64,000 nucleotides of DNA from Acidobacteriota bacterium (GTDB lineage: Bacteria; Acidobacteriota; Blastocatellia; Pyrinomonadales; Pyrinomonadaceae): the NCBI GenBank assembly GCA_019639115.1, contig JAHBSM010000004.1, forward strand, positions 62,001 to 126,000, in the 5' to 3' direction. The notes beneath the pieces were generated by a model that saw only the letters and a list, made by a program, of their open reading frames with translations, was not told where the DNA came from and did not search any database. This document shows, piece by piece, positions 17,065 to 25,400 of the stretch. How positions within the stretch are numbered: position 1 is the stretch's first letter; each line of letters opens with the position of its first letter. The translations under genes and the position numbers were made by a program.

Positions 17065-18003
17065 ATGTTCACGCCGTCTGCTAAAAATCCGATCTTAGCT
17101 ATATCCGGCCCGACGAGTTCGGGAAAGACGGCGCTCGGCGTCGAGCTGGCGCTCAGGGTCGGCGGTGAAGTGGTCAATTTCGATTCGGTACAGATATACA
17201 GCGGAATTGAGATCGCTACGGCAAAACCTTCGGACAAAGAGAAGCGCGGCGTCGCTCACCACCTGATCGGATATGTCGATCCCGGGACGAACTATACTGC
17301 CGCCGATTGGGCACGCGATGCCGAACGCTCGATCGCCGAGATAGAGTCGCGAGGCAGGACTGCGATCCTAGTGGGCGGAACAGGATTCTACCTGCGAACG
17401 CTGCGGCAGCCGCTATTCGACAGTCCGCCGACGGATGGACGGCTGCGGGAGCGATTTCGCGAGATACAGCGACGCAAAGGTCCGGAGCACCTGCATCTAA
17501 TGCTCGCTCGGCTGGATCCGGCGGCTGCCGAACGCCTGCAGCCTCGTGATGCGGTGCGAGTGATCCGGGCACTGGAGGTCATATTTCAGACGGGGCGAAC
17601 GATCAGCGAGCTTCGACCGCTGAGACAGCCTGCGCCCGAACTTGCCGATAGGATCAAGCTATTCGTACTCGAACCGCCTCGCGAGGAACTTTATAAATTG
17701 ATCAACGAGAGGACGAAGAGGCATTTTGCCGCCGGGCTTGTCGAAGAGGTGAAACAATTGCGAGCGGCGGGCGTAAGGGATGATACGAATGCGCTCGGGG
17801 CTCATGCGTATCGGCGGGTCTGCGAATATCTAAGAGGAGAACGCGACCTCGAGTCTGCGATCGAACGCTCAAAGCAGGATGTGCGCAATTATGCGAAACG
17901 CCAACTTACGTGGTTCAGGCGCGAGCAGGGAGCGATCTGGCTCAAGGGCTTCGGCACGGACGCGGGCAAAGCCGATGAAGTGATCGCGTCGCTCGATCGA
18001 TAA
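17065..18003 (+). CDS. miaA: tRNA dimethylallyltransferase
   Basis: The 312-residue enzyme carries the P-loop GPTSSGKT near residue 14, the DSVQIYSG block that positions the tRNA and prenyl substrates, and IEIATAKPS. VGGTGFYLRTL, DAVRVIRALE and KRQLTWFRRE follow further on. It adds a dimethylallyl group to N6 of A37 in tRNAs that read UNN codons. Length and motif order are normal. It is the first gene of a plus-strand run with hfq, tmk and holB; the miaA-hfq neighbourhood is widely conserved in Gram-negative bacteria. Confidence 0.96.
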   Translation: MFTPSAKNPILAISGPTSSGKTALGVELALRVGGEVVNFDSVQIYSGIEIATAKPSDKEKRGVAHHLIGYVDPGTNYTAADWARDAERSIAEIESRGRTAILVGGTGFYLRTLRQPLFDSPPTDGRLRERFREIQRRKGPEHLHLMLARLDPAAAERLQPRDAVRVIRALEVIFQTGRTISELRPLRQPAPELADRIKLFVLEPPREELYKLINERTKRHFAAGLVEEVKQLRAAGVRDDTNALGAHAYRRVCEYLRGERDLESAIERSKQDVRNYAKRQLTWFRREQGAIWLKGFGTDAGKADEVIASLDR

Positions 18004-18045
18004 GCAGATCAAGGCGGAAATAGATCACCGAAGCAAGGCGATTTC

Positions 18046-18054
18046 TGATACAAT
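18046..18054 (+). promoter_or_regulatory. extended -10 box of hfq
   Basis: TGA followed by TACAAT (18049-18054) lies in the miaA-hfq gap and would start hfq transcription about 47 bases before its ATG. An AAGGGGA ribosome binding site follows. This gives hfq a promoter of its own in addition to any read-through from miaA. Confidence 0.5.
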
Positions 18055-18107
18055 GTCGGGAATCCAATTTTAATTGACCTGAGCGGACGCCTAAGGGGAT
18101 AACCACA

Positions 18108-18341
18108 ATGGAAAAACAGGCTTCTCAGAACATCCAGGATGCGTATCTGAACTCGGCCAGGCGCGAACGAGCGACTGTGATGATCCATCTCCTGCACGGG
18201 ACCACATTGACCGGACGGATCAAAAGCTTTGACAAGTTCTCGGTGCTGCTGGATGTCGGCGGACCCGATATGCTGGTATTCAAGCACGCGATCTCTACGA
18301 TCTCACAGGAACGGCGGCCGCCTGCGGAACCTGTATCTTGA
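18108..18341 (+). CDS. hfq: RNA chaperone Hfq
   Basis: This 77-residue protein is a minimal Hfq with the Sm1 segment (YLNSARRERATVMIHLLHG) and the Sm2 signature FKHAISTIS. Gln in IQDAYLN and the KH pair in FKHAIS, which bind uridine-rich RNA at the proximal face, are kept. The Tyr that usually precedes KH is Phe here, and the SFDQF motif of E. coli reads SFDKF. The C-terminal tail is only about ten residues, unlike the long tail in gammaproteobacteria. It acts as a hexamer in small-RNA pairing and mRNA decay. Its stop overlaps the TTG start of tmk. Confidence 0.95.
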   Translation: MEKQASQNIQDAYLNSARRERATVMIHLLHGTTLTGRIKSFDKFSVLLDVGGPDMLVFKHAISTISQERRPPAEPVS

Positions 18342-18967
18342 AGGGCAAATTCATTACATTTGAGGGGATAGACGGCAGCGGTAAATCGACACAGTTGCGA
18401 TTGCTGGCGTCCTATTTGGTAGAACGCGGCAAGGACGTTCTGACGACGCGCGAGCCCGGCGGGACCCCGCTTGGGCGGCGGCTGCGAGAGGCTTTTCTCG
18501 AGACGGAAGAGACCGTGTCGCCGCTGGCGGAGCTGCTGCTATTTGCCGCGGACCGTGCCCAGCACGTTGAATTTCTGATCAAGCCTGCGGTCGCAGAGGG
18601 CAGGGTCGTGATCTCAGACCGATACGCGGATGCGACGGCCGCTTATCAGGGCGCCGGCCGCGGATTCAAACGCGAGACAGTCGCCAGGATCATCCAGCTT
18701 GCGACCGGCGGACTCAAACCCGACCTGACGCTGTTTTTCGATATTCCGGTCGAGCTTGCGATCGCGCGGACCGGCAGCCGAAACAATTCAGAGGCCGGCG
18801 CCAACCGAATGGACGGTGAATCGGCGGAGTTCTACGCCCGCGTACGCGACGAATATCTTGCGATCGCCCGTTCCGATCCGAGACGGTTCAAAGTGATCGA
18901 CGGCGCCGGATCGATCGAGGACATACATTCTAAGGTTACGGAGATCGTCTCGCGGCGGTTCAGATAG
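18338..18967 (+). CDS. tmk: thymidylate kinase
   Basis: This 209-residue kinase has the P-loop FEGIDGSGKSTQ (about residues 6-17), the DR(Y/H) motif as SDRYADATAAYQGAGR, the TREPGGTPLG block and a lid segment rich in Arg. It phosphorylates dTMP to dTDP. The start is a TTG at 18338 that overlaps the hfq stop in the arrangement TTGA; no better ATG exists before the P-loop. It is followed one base later by holB, so tmk and holB form the common tmk-holB pair. Confidence 0.95.
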   Translation: MKGKFITFEGIDGSGKSTQLRLLASYLVERGKDVLTTREPGGTPLGRRLREAFLETEETVSPLAELLLFAADRAQHVEFLIKPAVAEGRVVISDRYADATAAYQGAGRGFKRETVARIIQLATGGLKPDLTLFFDIPVELAIARTGSRNNSEAGANRMDGESAEFYARVRDEYLAIARSDPRRFKVIDGAGSIEDIHSKVTEIVSRRFR

Positions 18968-18968
18968 C

Positions 18969-20015
18969 ATGTTGGACAAACTGATCGGCAATTCGGACGC
19001 GAAAGCTCATCTGCGGCACCTGATGAAAGAAGGCCGAGTGCCGCAATCGCTGCTGCTCGCAGGCCCTGAAGGGGTCGGGAAAAAGCACTTCGCGATCGAG
19101 ATAGCGCGGGCGCGGTTGTGTGCTGAGCAGAACGGTGAAGCATGCGGAGTCTGTGCTCCGTGTGAGCGTGTAGGGAAATTCGATCTGCCGACCGGTGACA
19201 ACGCTGACACGTTCGAACGGGTCATATTCAGCGAGCATCCTGATGTCGGGATGGTGATACCGTTCCGCCGGAATATCCGCATAAACGCCATCCGCGATCT
19301 CGAACGAGAGGCAAATTTCAATCCATTCGAGGGCTCGGGGCGGTTCTTCGTTATAGACGAAGCCGAGAAGCTGAACGATGCTGCGGCCAATGCGCTTCTG
19401 AAAACCCTGGAGGAGCCGGCTCCGACGACGAATATCATCCTTGTTACCTCGCGTCCCGACAGCTTGCTGCCAACCATCAGGTCGCGTTGCCAGATGCTGC
19501 GATTCGCCCGCGTGCCGAACGAGGACATCGAAAAGTTTCTCGTCAATAAAAAAGAGTACACGCCCGATCGGGCGCGGATCGCCGCGGGGCTCTCACGAGG
19601 CAGCGTGGGCAGGGCTCTGTCGATCGATATCGAGGCGTCGCAAGAGCAGCGAAGGATAATGTACGAAGTGCTTGAAGCTGCGGCCGTGAGGCGCGACCTA
19701 GCAGGAGTGCTTCGCTTGAGCGATACTCTATCCGACGCCAAGCACAAGGACCAGTTCGAATCGAATTTGGAAATGCTGGAATCGCTGATTCACGATATTT
19801 GGATAACGGCCGCGTCAGGCGACCGGCGTCGGATATCCAATATCGATATGGAGGACGAGATCTTGCGGATCACATCTTTCGTGACGCCGGCCGAATTAGC
19901 CAAATGGCTCGAAGCGATCGACGATCTTCGGCGCAGCCTCGGGGTGAATATAAATCGGCGAATGGCGACCGATGCGATGTTCGCTAAATTTGCCGCCGGC
20001 GGATCGGCGCTATAA
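18969..20015 (+). CDS. holB: DNA polymerase III delta' subunit (clamp loader)
   Basis: The 348-residue AAA+ protein has Walker A GPEGVGKK near residue 31 and a four-cysteine zinc module (CAEQNGEACGVCAPC). It also has the FFVIDEAEKLNDAAANALLKTLEEP block and the sensor region LPTIRSRCQML, which is the SRC motif of delta'/gamma. The C-terminal collar domain is present. It is part of the clamp-loading complex at the replication fork. The Walker A Thr is replaced by Lys (GKK rather than GKT), consistent with the delta' subunit being a non-hydrolysing stator. Confidence 0.93.
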   Translation: MLDKLIGNSDAKAHLRHLMKEGRVPQSLLLAGPEGVGKKHFAIEIARARLCAEQNGEACGVCAPCERVGKFDLPTGDNADTFERVIFSEHPDVGMVIPFRRNIRINAIRDLEREANFNPFEGSGRFFVIDEAEKLNDAAANALLKTLEEPAPTTNIILVTSRPDSLLPTIRSRCQMLRFARVPNEDIEKFLVNKKEYTPDRARIAAGLSRGSVGRALSIDIEASQEQRRIMYEVLEAAAVRRDLAGVLRLSDTLSDAKHKDQFESNLEMLESLIHDIWITAASGDRRRISNIDMEDEILRITSFVTPAELAKWLEAIDDLRRSLGVNINRRMATDAMFAKFAAGGSAL

Positions 20016-20029
20016 GATCGTTTTCAGAG

Positions 20030-20473
20030 ATGTCGAATTCGGGAAACATCGCTATCGCCGAAGGCTTGGGAGCGACCGGCACACGGCTGCTGGCCGGCAC
20101 AGCTGCCGCGGGTATTGCCGCCGGTTCCGCCGCCGTCGCATATTTTGATCCGTCCAATAAGGGGTTCTTCCCGATCTGTCCGCTATACAAAATGACCGGA
20201 CTCGCTTGTCCGGGATGCGGCCTGACGCGCGGGTTTCACGCACTCTTGCACGGCGATATTGCCGGAGCGCTCGACCTGAACATAATGACGCCCGTCTGGG
20301 CGGTCATACTCGGTTACATTTTGGTTTCGCTTGTTTTAACCGCGTCCAGGGGCAAGGGGCTTCCCATGTGGCCGACGAATATGCGGTTCATCTATGGGTT
20401 CGCGATGGTCTTGTTCGTCTTTGGCGTGCTGCGTAATCTGCCCTTTGAACCCTTCACGTATCTATATCCCTGA
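20030..20473 (+). CDS. DUF2752 membrane protein
   Basis: A 147-residue integral membrane protein with about three transmembrane helices. It carries the DUF2752 signature CPLYKMTGLACPGCGLTRGFHALLHGD, split by its two Cys-rich turns, followed by N-x-M/P at the start of helix 2. The family is widespread and has no assigned function; the CPGCG motif suggests metal or thiol chemistry at the membrane face. It begins 14 bp after holB; a TATAAG at 20011-20016 could serve as a gene-proximal promoter. It is convergent with ispG. Confidence 0.85.
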   Translation: MSNSGNIAIAEGLGATGTRLLAGTAAAGIAAGSAAVAYFDPSNKGFFPICPLYKMTGLACPGCGLTRGFHALLHGDIAGALDLNIMTPVWAVILGYILVSLVLTASRGKGLPMWPTNMRFIYGFAMVLFVFGVLRNLPFEPFTYLYP

Positions 20474-20481
20474 GGACAGAC

Positions 20482-21588
20482 TCAAGTGATCTGAACCAGC
20501 GGCCGCTCGTCGGTCAGCGGCTTGACGGAGGCGCCTTCTTTTCTCAATAGCTCGACCTCTTTTACAAACTCCTCGACTATATCGGCTCCGGCGACGCGAC
20601 GCATGGGGACGCCGTCCTTGAATATCATGCCGACATTTCGTCCGAATGTGATGCCGAGCTGCGAGTCGTGAGCCTCGCCGGGCCCGTTCACTGCGCAGCC
20701 CATAATCGATAGATGCAGCGGCTCTTCGACGTGGGCCAGCCTCCGCTCGACCTCTGTAACGATCTCAACGAAATTATCGATATCAAGCCTGCCGCAGGTC
20801 GGACAGGCGACGACCGTGACACCGCGTTTGCGCAGTTCGAGCGATTTTAGTATTTCCCAACCAACGCGGACCTCTTCGTGAGGTTCGGCTGCCAGCGAGA
20901 CGCGAATAGTATCGCCGATGCCTTCGTGCAGCAGAACGCCGAGGCCGATGGCCGATTTGATCGTTCCGCCGAATGGCGTACCGGCTTCAGTGACGCCCAG
21001 GTGGAGCGGATAATCGACCTTTTCAGCCATAAGGCGATAGGCCGCGACCATACGGTTGACGTCCGAGGCTTTCAGCGAGATCACGATATCACCGAAACCG
21101 AGGTCTTCCAGGATGCGGACGTGGCGCATGCCGCTCTCGACCATGGCTTCGGGAGTAGCTGAGCCGTATTGCTTGAGCAGGTCCTTCTCGAGCGAGCCGC
21201 CGTTCACGCCGATCCGTATCGGCACTTTTTGAGCTTCGGCGGCGCGAACGACCTCTCGAACGCGATCAATATGGCCGATATTGCCGGGATTGATCCGGAG
21301 CTTGTCGATACCGGCTTCGAGAGCCTTGAGAGCCAGCTTGTAGTGAAAATGTATGTCAGCAACGAGAGGGACATCGGTCCGCTTTCGTATCTCTTTGAGC
21401 GCGGCGGCGGCATCGTCGTCGGGTACGGCGATACGAACGATCTCGCAGCCTGCCTCGATCATCTCTTCGATCTGCTTTATGGTGCCGTCAACGTCGGTCG
21501 TGTCGGTCTTTGTCATCGACTGAACGGCAACAGGTGCGCCACCGCCTATCGGGACGCCGCGTACTGTGACTTGTTTGCTTTTTCGCAT
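20482..21588 (-). CDS. ispG: 4-hydroxy-3-methylbut-2-enyl diphosphate synthase (flavodoxin/ferredoxin)
   Basis: This 368-residue IspG/GcpE has the TIM-barrel start (KQVTVRGVPIGGGAPVAVQS) and the C-terminal [4Fe-4S] ligands in VACPTCGRLD and SIMGCAVNGPGEA, with the usual third-domain Glu nearby. It performs the penultimate step of the non-mevalonate isoprenoid pathway, converting MEcPP to HMBPP. It is the compact bacterial form without the plant-type insert. It lies directly after rseP and dxr on the same strand, a conserved dxr-rseP-ispG arrangement. Confidence 0.97.
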   Translation of the reverse strand: MRKSKQVTVRGVPIGGGAPVAVQSMTKTDTTDVDGTIKQIEEMIEAGCEIVRIAVPDDDAAAALKEIRKRTDVPLVADIHFHYKLALKALEAGIDKLRINPGNIGHIDRVREVVRAAEAQKVPIRIGVNGGSLEKDLLKQYGSATPEAMVESGMRHVRILEDLGFGDIVISLKASDVNRMVAAYRLMAEKVDYPLHLGVTEAGTPFGGTIKSAIGLGVLLHEGIGDTIRVSLAAEPHEEVRVGWEILKSLELRKRGVTVVACPTCGRLDIDNFVEIVTEVERRLAHVEEPLHLSIMGCAVNGPGEAHDSQLGITFGRNVGMIFKDGVPMRRVAGADIVEEFVKEVELLRKEGASVKPLTDERPLVQIT

Positions 21589-21600
21589 TACGGGATCGTG

Positions 21601-22965
21601 CTATTTACCAAAGAGGCGAGAGACGTCAAGGAACGTGACCGTCACCATCAGAAGTAGAACGATAGCCAGGCCGGTAAGCTGTATTCGCTCGCGTGCGGCG
21701 AGCGACAGCGTGCGGCCAAACCACGAGAGTAATTTCTCGATACCAAGAACCATGATCTGGCCGCCGTCAAGCATCGGTATCGGCAGCAGGTTCATGACAC
21801 CCAGGCTCAGGCTGATAGCCATCAGGATCAAAAGCAGCCCATCGAATCCGGCGATCCGGACCTGATTGACAATGGCCTGGACTATACCAATAGGGCCCGA
21901 GACAGTGTCCCTGGCCGACCTTTCGCCTGTGCCGACCTGAAACAGCGCAGCTCCGGTCACCCGCAATATCCGCAGGTTCTGTTCCAGAGCGAACGACGCC
22001 GCACCGCCGATGCCGACCGGCTCTTTTACACTCAACAGCGATTCATCAAATCCGACACCGACCCTCCACCCCGATCCGCGATCGACGGGCGTGATCGTGA
22101 CGCCAACGCGCTGGCCGCCGCGATCGACCTGTAATTCGATCGGAGCACCGTTCGACTTGGTGATGATGTCCACCATGTCGTTCGGGTTTCGCAGGGTCGT
22201 TCCGTTGACCGCGAGTATCCAATCGCCCCGCTGGAGCCCTGACGACGCCGCAGGCATCGAAGGATCGATCTGACCGACGACGACGGGAACCGCACCCGGG
22301 TCAGGAGCCATCTCGAGTATCCCGGCCGACTGTCCGCTTGCCGAGACGCGTGACGGCGTGACCGAGATATCGATCCGCTGGCCGTCGCGCTCTATCACAA
22401 AAGGTACCGGCCGCTCAGGCATCAGCAGTGCTTCGTCGGTGATGCGTCCCCACGACGGATTATCGATACCGTTGACCTTGACTATGCGGTCTCCGGGTTT
22501 GAGCCCGGCGACCTCGGCGGCACCGCCCGCCTGGACGCGGCCGACGATCGGCGACGGATTCGCAGGTACGCCCGAAACCAAGGCGATACCAAACGGTATA
22601 AAGAAGGCCAGGACAAAATTCATCAGCGGTCCGCCGATCATGACAAAGAATTTTTGCCATCGCGGACGGAGTTCGTATAACTCAGACTCGGGAACAGGTT
22701 CAGCAGTCGCGTCCTTGGCTTCGAGCGGCCCAGCGCCGTCGTCGCCGTACAGCTTTACGTAGGCACCGAGCGGGATCGCGGAGACGCGATAATCAGTGTG
22801 GCCGACCTTGAATCCGAAAACACGCGGGCCGAGCCCAAAGAAAGAATACGCCTCTACGCGCATCCCAAAGAGTTTGGCAAACAAGAAATGCCCCAGCTCG
22901 TGGATGTTGATCGCTACGCCGAGGACAAATATGACCGCAAGTATGGCTATGATGATGTCCGACAT
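21601..22965 (-). CDS. rseP: site-2 protease RseP (zinc metalloprotease)
   Basis: This 454-residue inner-membrane protease has the zinc motif HELGH at 22-26 in the first transmembrane helix. Two PDZ domains lie between about 120 and 310 (GLKPGDRIVKVNG and LQRGDWILAVNG), and the third-ligand motif NLLPIPMLDGGQ is near the C-terminus. The family cuts anti-sigma factors and remnant signal peptides within the membrane. The ATG at 22965 follows a GGAG ribosome binding site; upstream codons in the same frame are not needed. Gene order dxr-rseP-ispG suggests one transcript. Confidence 0.95.
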   Translation of the reverse strand: MSDIIIAILAVIFVLGVAINIHELGHFLFAKLFGMRVEAYSFFGLGPRVFGFKVGHTDYRVSAIPLGAYVKLYGDDGAGPLEAKDATAEPVPESELYELRPRWQKFFVMIGGPLMNFVLAFFIPFGIALVSGVPANPSPIVGRVQAGGAAEVAGLKPGDRIVKVNGIDNPSWGRITDEALLMPERPVPFVIERDGQRIDISVTPSRVSASGQSAGILEMAPDPGAVPVVVGQIDPSMPAASSGLQRGDWILAVNGTTLRNPNDMVDIITKSNGAPIELQVDRGGQRVGVTITPVDRGSGWRVGVGFDESLLSVKEPVGIGGAASFALEQNLRILRVTGAALFQVGTGERSARDTVSGPIGIVQAIVNQVRIAGFDGLLLILMAISLSLGVMNLLPIPMLDGGQIMVLGIEKLLSWFGRTLSLAARERIQLTGLAIVLLLMVTVTFLDVSRLFGK

Positions 22966-23040
22966 TTTTCTCCGTTCACACCCGATAATTCGGGGGCACA
23001 AGCAGTTCAGATGCACACGCGACCCGAAGCGTCGCCCGCA

Positions 23041-24213
23041 TCATTGTGCCGAAGCGGCTCTGCTTACGAGCATTATAGCGCGTCCGCGGGCCCACGAGTC
23101 AGCCGCAAGAACATCGGGCAGAGAATCGATCGAGGCGGGTTTATGAGCGGCCATGACCGTGCCGACCAGCGCCGCGATCTCATTGAGCCTTATCTTATCG
23201 TTCAGGAAGGCCTGCACCGCGATCTCATTCGCCGCGTTCAGCACGGCGGGCATCGTACCGCCGGCTCGCAACGCCGCGAACGCCAGCCCCAAGCACGGGA
23301 AACGGTCGAGATCGGGCTCCTCAAAGGTAAGTGACGAGATCGAGGCAAGATCGAGCGGGGCCAGACAGCCCGGCCTGCGCTCGGGATAGGTGAGAGCGTA
23401 TTGGATCGGATGTTTCATATCCGTCACGCCAAGCTGAGCGATGACCGAACCGTCAATGAGCTCCACCATTGAGTGGACCACCGATTGCGGATGTACGATC
23501 ACCGATATCTGATCGGCGTCGAAGCCGAAAAGCCACTTTGCCTCGATCACCTCGAGCCCTTTGTTCATCAGCGTCGCCGAGTCGATCGTGATCTTGTCAC
23601 CCATGGACCAATTAGGGTGTGCTAACGCCTCGGCACGGGTCGCCGCGGCGATCTCGTCTTTTGTCTTTGTGCGAAAAGGCCCGCCGGACGCCGTGAGTAT
23701 AAGCCGCGAAACCTCTTCGTGTCGTTCACCACGCAGGCATTGATGGATCGCGTTATGCTCGCTGTCCACGGGCAATATCTCTGCACCCGAACGCCTCGCT
23801 GCGGCCGTCATCAGTTCGCCGGCCATGACGAGCGTCTCTTTATTTGCAAGAGCGATGCACTTGCCTGCCTCGATTGCCCGCAGCGTCGGCACGAACCCGA
23901 CGGCTCCGACCGTGGCTGAGACGACGGTGTCAGATCCGGGGTGCTCGGCTACCGCCAAGAGCCCTGCTTGACCCGATCTGATCTCGGGACGCTGTACGCC
24001 CCGCCGGTCGAGCTCGGCCTCAAGAGCACTACCGGCGGCTTCGTCGATGCAGGCGACGAGTTCCGGGCCGAATCGCTCGATCTGCTCGGAGAACAGCTCT
24101 ACATTGCGTCCGGCCGCCATCGCGACGACGCGGATATTTCCCAGATGTTCGACCACCTGCAGGGTGCTGCAGCCGATCGAACCGGTCGCTCCGATCAATG
24201 AGATCGCTTTCAT
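23041..24213 (-). CDS. dxr: 1-deoxy-D-xylulose 5-phosphate reductoisomerase
   Basis: The 390-residue enzyme begins MKAISLIGATGSIG, the NADPH-binding loop. It has the metal/substrate block LPVDSEHNAIHQCL, the flexible-loop region NWSMGDKITIDSATLMNKGLE split over two strands, and the late catalytic block AANEIAVQAFL. It commits deoxyxylulose phosphate to the MEP pathway. A TGC-TAATCT extended -10 element (24226-24234) ends 12 bp before the ATG, so its mRNA leader would be very short. First gene of the dxr-rseP-ispG run. Confidence 0.97.
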   Translation of the reverse strand: MKAISLIGATGSIGCSTLQVVEHLGNIRVVAMAAGRNVELFSEQIERFGPELVACIDEAAGSALEAELDRRGVQRPEIRSGQAGLLAVAEHPGSDTVVSATVGAVGFVPTLRAIEAGKCIALANKETLVMAGELMTAAARRSGAEILPVDSEHNAIHQCLRGERHEEVSRLILTASGGPFRTKTKDEIAAATRAEALAHPNWSMGDKITIDSATLMNKGLEVIEAKWLFGFDADQISVIVHPQSVVHSMVELIDGSVIAQLGVTDMKHPIQYALTYPERRPGCLAPLDLASISSLTFEEPDLDRFPCLGLAFAALRAGGTMPAVLNAANEIAVQAFLNDKIRLNEIAALVGTVMAAHKPASIDSLPDVLAADSWARGRAIMLVSRAASAQ

Positions 24214-24335
24214 AAATGAGTGTTTAGATTAGCATACGCAGGAGTTCGGCGCGTATGTCATTGCGGATGCTTCGGGGCTCGAGATTGACGAAACAATTAC
24301 ATTTCTTTGCATTTCGCGGGCGAACGCACTCAGGC

Positions 24336-24385
24336 CTGGTTGCGTCACACAACGCGACAGCACAATAACTTCGCTGTCAGACCAG
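24336..24385 (+). ncRNA. candidate structured 5' leader (three-way junction) of the small secreted protein gene
   Basis: CTGGT (24336-24340) pairs with ACCAG (24381-24385) and encloses two hairpins. One is GCGT/ACGC (24342-24345 with 24352-24355); the other is GACAGC/GCTGTC (24356-24361 with 24373-24378). The junction sits 11 bases upstream of the GGAGG ribosome binding site. It resembles no riboswitch class I know. It may be a stability element or a regulatory leader. Pairing was found by eye only. Confidence 0.3.
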
Positions 24386-24406
24386 CAATAAAACTTGGAG
24401 GTAATT

Positions 24407-24715
24407 ATGCGAAAGATACTCGTAGTAGGAATTATTTTTGGTTCGTCGATACTTGGTCTCGGAGCGGCCGAAGCAATTGCGGCAACTCCGGCCTCGGCAG
24501 CAGCCGCAGACCCGCAGATCCGTGTGCAGATCGGTCCGGGCGGCAGGAAAGGCCGCCGTTGGAACCGCCCGCATATGAATCGCGGCGCCCGGACTTATGT
24601 GACCACCCGTATCGTGGGCAACGGCCGCAACCGATATCGCGAGACGATCAGGGTCACCGTCCTGCCAAACGGCCGGACTATGACACAGGTCATCAGCCGC
24701 GTCCGTGTTCGATAG
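24407..24715 (+). CDS. small basic secreted protein, unknown function
   Basis: A 102-residue protein with a signal peptide (MRKILVVGIIFGSSILGLGA, cleavage near ASA at about 30). The mature part is Arg-rich and Gly/Asn-rich: RKGRRWNRPHMNRGART, then two beta-strand repeats TYVTTRIV and RETIRVTVLPNGRTMTQV. A GGAGG ribosome binding site six bases before the ATG fixes the start. The mature charge is strongly positive, which suits binding to nucleic acid, peptidoglycan or lipopolysaccharide. A terminator follows about 40 bp downstream, so it is a single-gene unit. No family is recognised. Confidence 0.7.
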   Translation: MRKILVVGIIFGSSILGLGAAEAIAATPASAAAADPQIRVQIGPGGRKGRRWNRPHMNRGARTYVTTRIVGNGRNRYRETIRVTVLPNGRTMTQVISRVRVR

Positions 24716-24755
24716 TATTTCGATAGAACGCGGCCGACAATGACCGGCAACAAAG

Positions 24756-24785
24756 AGGGTAGGCTATGCGGCCTGCCCTTTTTTA
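24756..24785 (+). terminator. rho-independent terminator after the small secreted protein gene
   Basis: AGGGTAGGC and GCCTGCCCT form a stem (one G-U pair) around TATGCG, followed by TTTTTTAT. It overlaps the stop codon of the convergent DinB-like gene. Confidence 0.8.
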
Positions 24786-25373
24786 TTTCTCGTCCCGGAA
24801 CTCTTGAGCGGCGTCGAAGCGGCCCGAGGTCGGCGAGCCCTTCGCGTGCTGCTCGGCGAGCCTTGCGTTGAATTCGTCGGAACGATTGCGAGGTACGCTG
24901 AGCGTCTGCCATTCGGCGGAGCGGAAATGCTTTGCCAAAAAAACGATCTGGCCGACGTGATAGCTGTAATGGGTCAGCTGTCTATTGATGGCCTCGAGCA
25001 CGGTGTGCGGTTCGCCGCGTATGGTGACGGTCGAGGTCAGATCGGCAGGCCTCAGCGGCTCGACAGCTTCGAATAATGTCTGCCAGCCGGACTCCCAGAA
25101 GTTCATCAGCGAGTCGCGTGTGTCGTCGATCAACTCGAATTCCGTTTCGCGGCGGCGGTCCGGTTTTTCGCCGTCGGTAGTGAGAAAGTCGCGCCAACGC
25201 GAATGCAGATTGCCCGCTATGTGCTTGACGATAATGGCTATGGAATTAGATTCCTCGTCCAACTGGAGGAAAAAATGTTCGTCTGTCGTCTGATCTAGCG
25301 CTCGCTCGGCCAGGCTCTTGCAATTGCGATAGGAGAGCAGAGCTTCAGAGAGAAAATTTTGTGTCGCGTCCAT
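24783..25373 (-). CDS. DUF1572/DinB-like protein
   Basis: The 196-residue protein has the four-helix DinB/YfiT fold pattern with three potential metal-binding histidines: VKHIAGNLHSRW (about residues 49-50) and the pair in THYSYHVGQI (about residues 135-139). Such proteins are often thiol-dependent metalloenzymes or S-transferases. DUF1572 members are of unknown function. It stands alone between the small secreted protein gene and hisS; its stop codon lies inside the convergent gene's terminator. Confidence 0.8.
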   Translation of the reverse strand: MDATQNFLSEALLSYRNCKSLAERALDQTTDEHFFLQLDEESNSIAIIVKHIAGNLHSRWRDFLTTDGEKPDRRRETEFELIDDTRDSLMNFWESGWQTLFEAVEPLRPADLTSTVTIRGEPHTVLEAINRQLTHYSYHVGQIVFLAKHFRSAEWQTLSVPRNRSDEFNARLAEQHAKGSPTSGRFDAAQEFRDEK

Positions 25374-25400
25374 AAGCTTGTTGAGTACGATGGTTGATGA

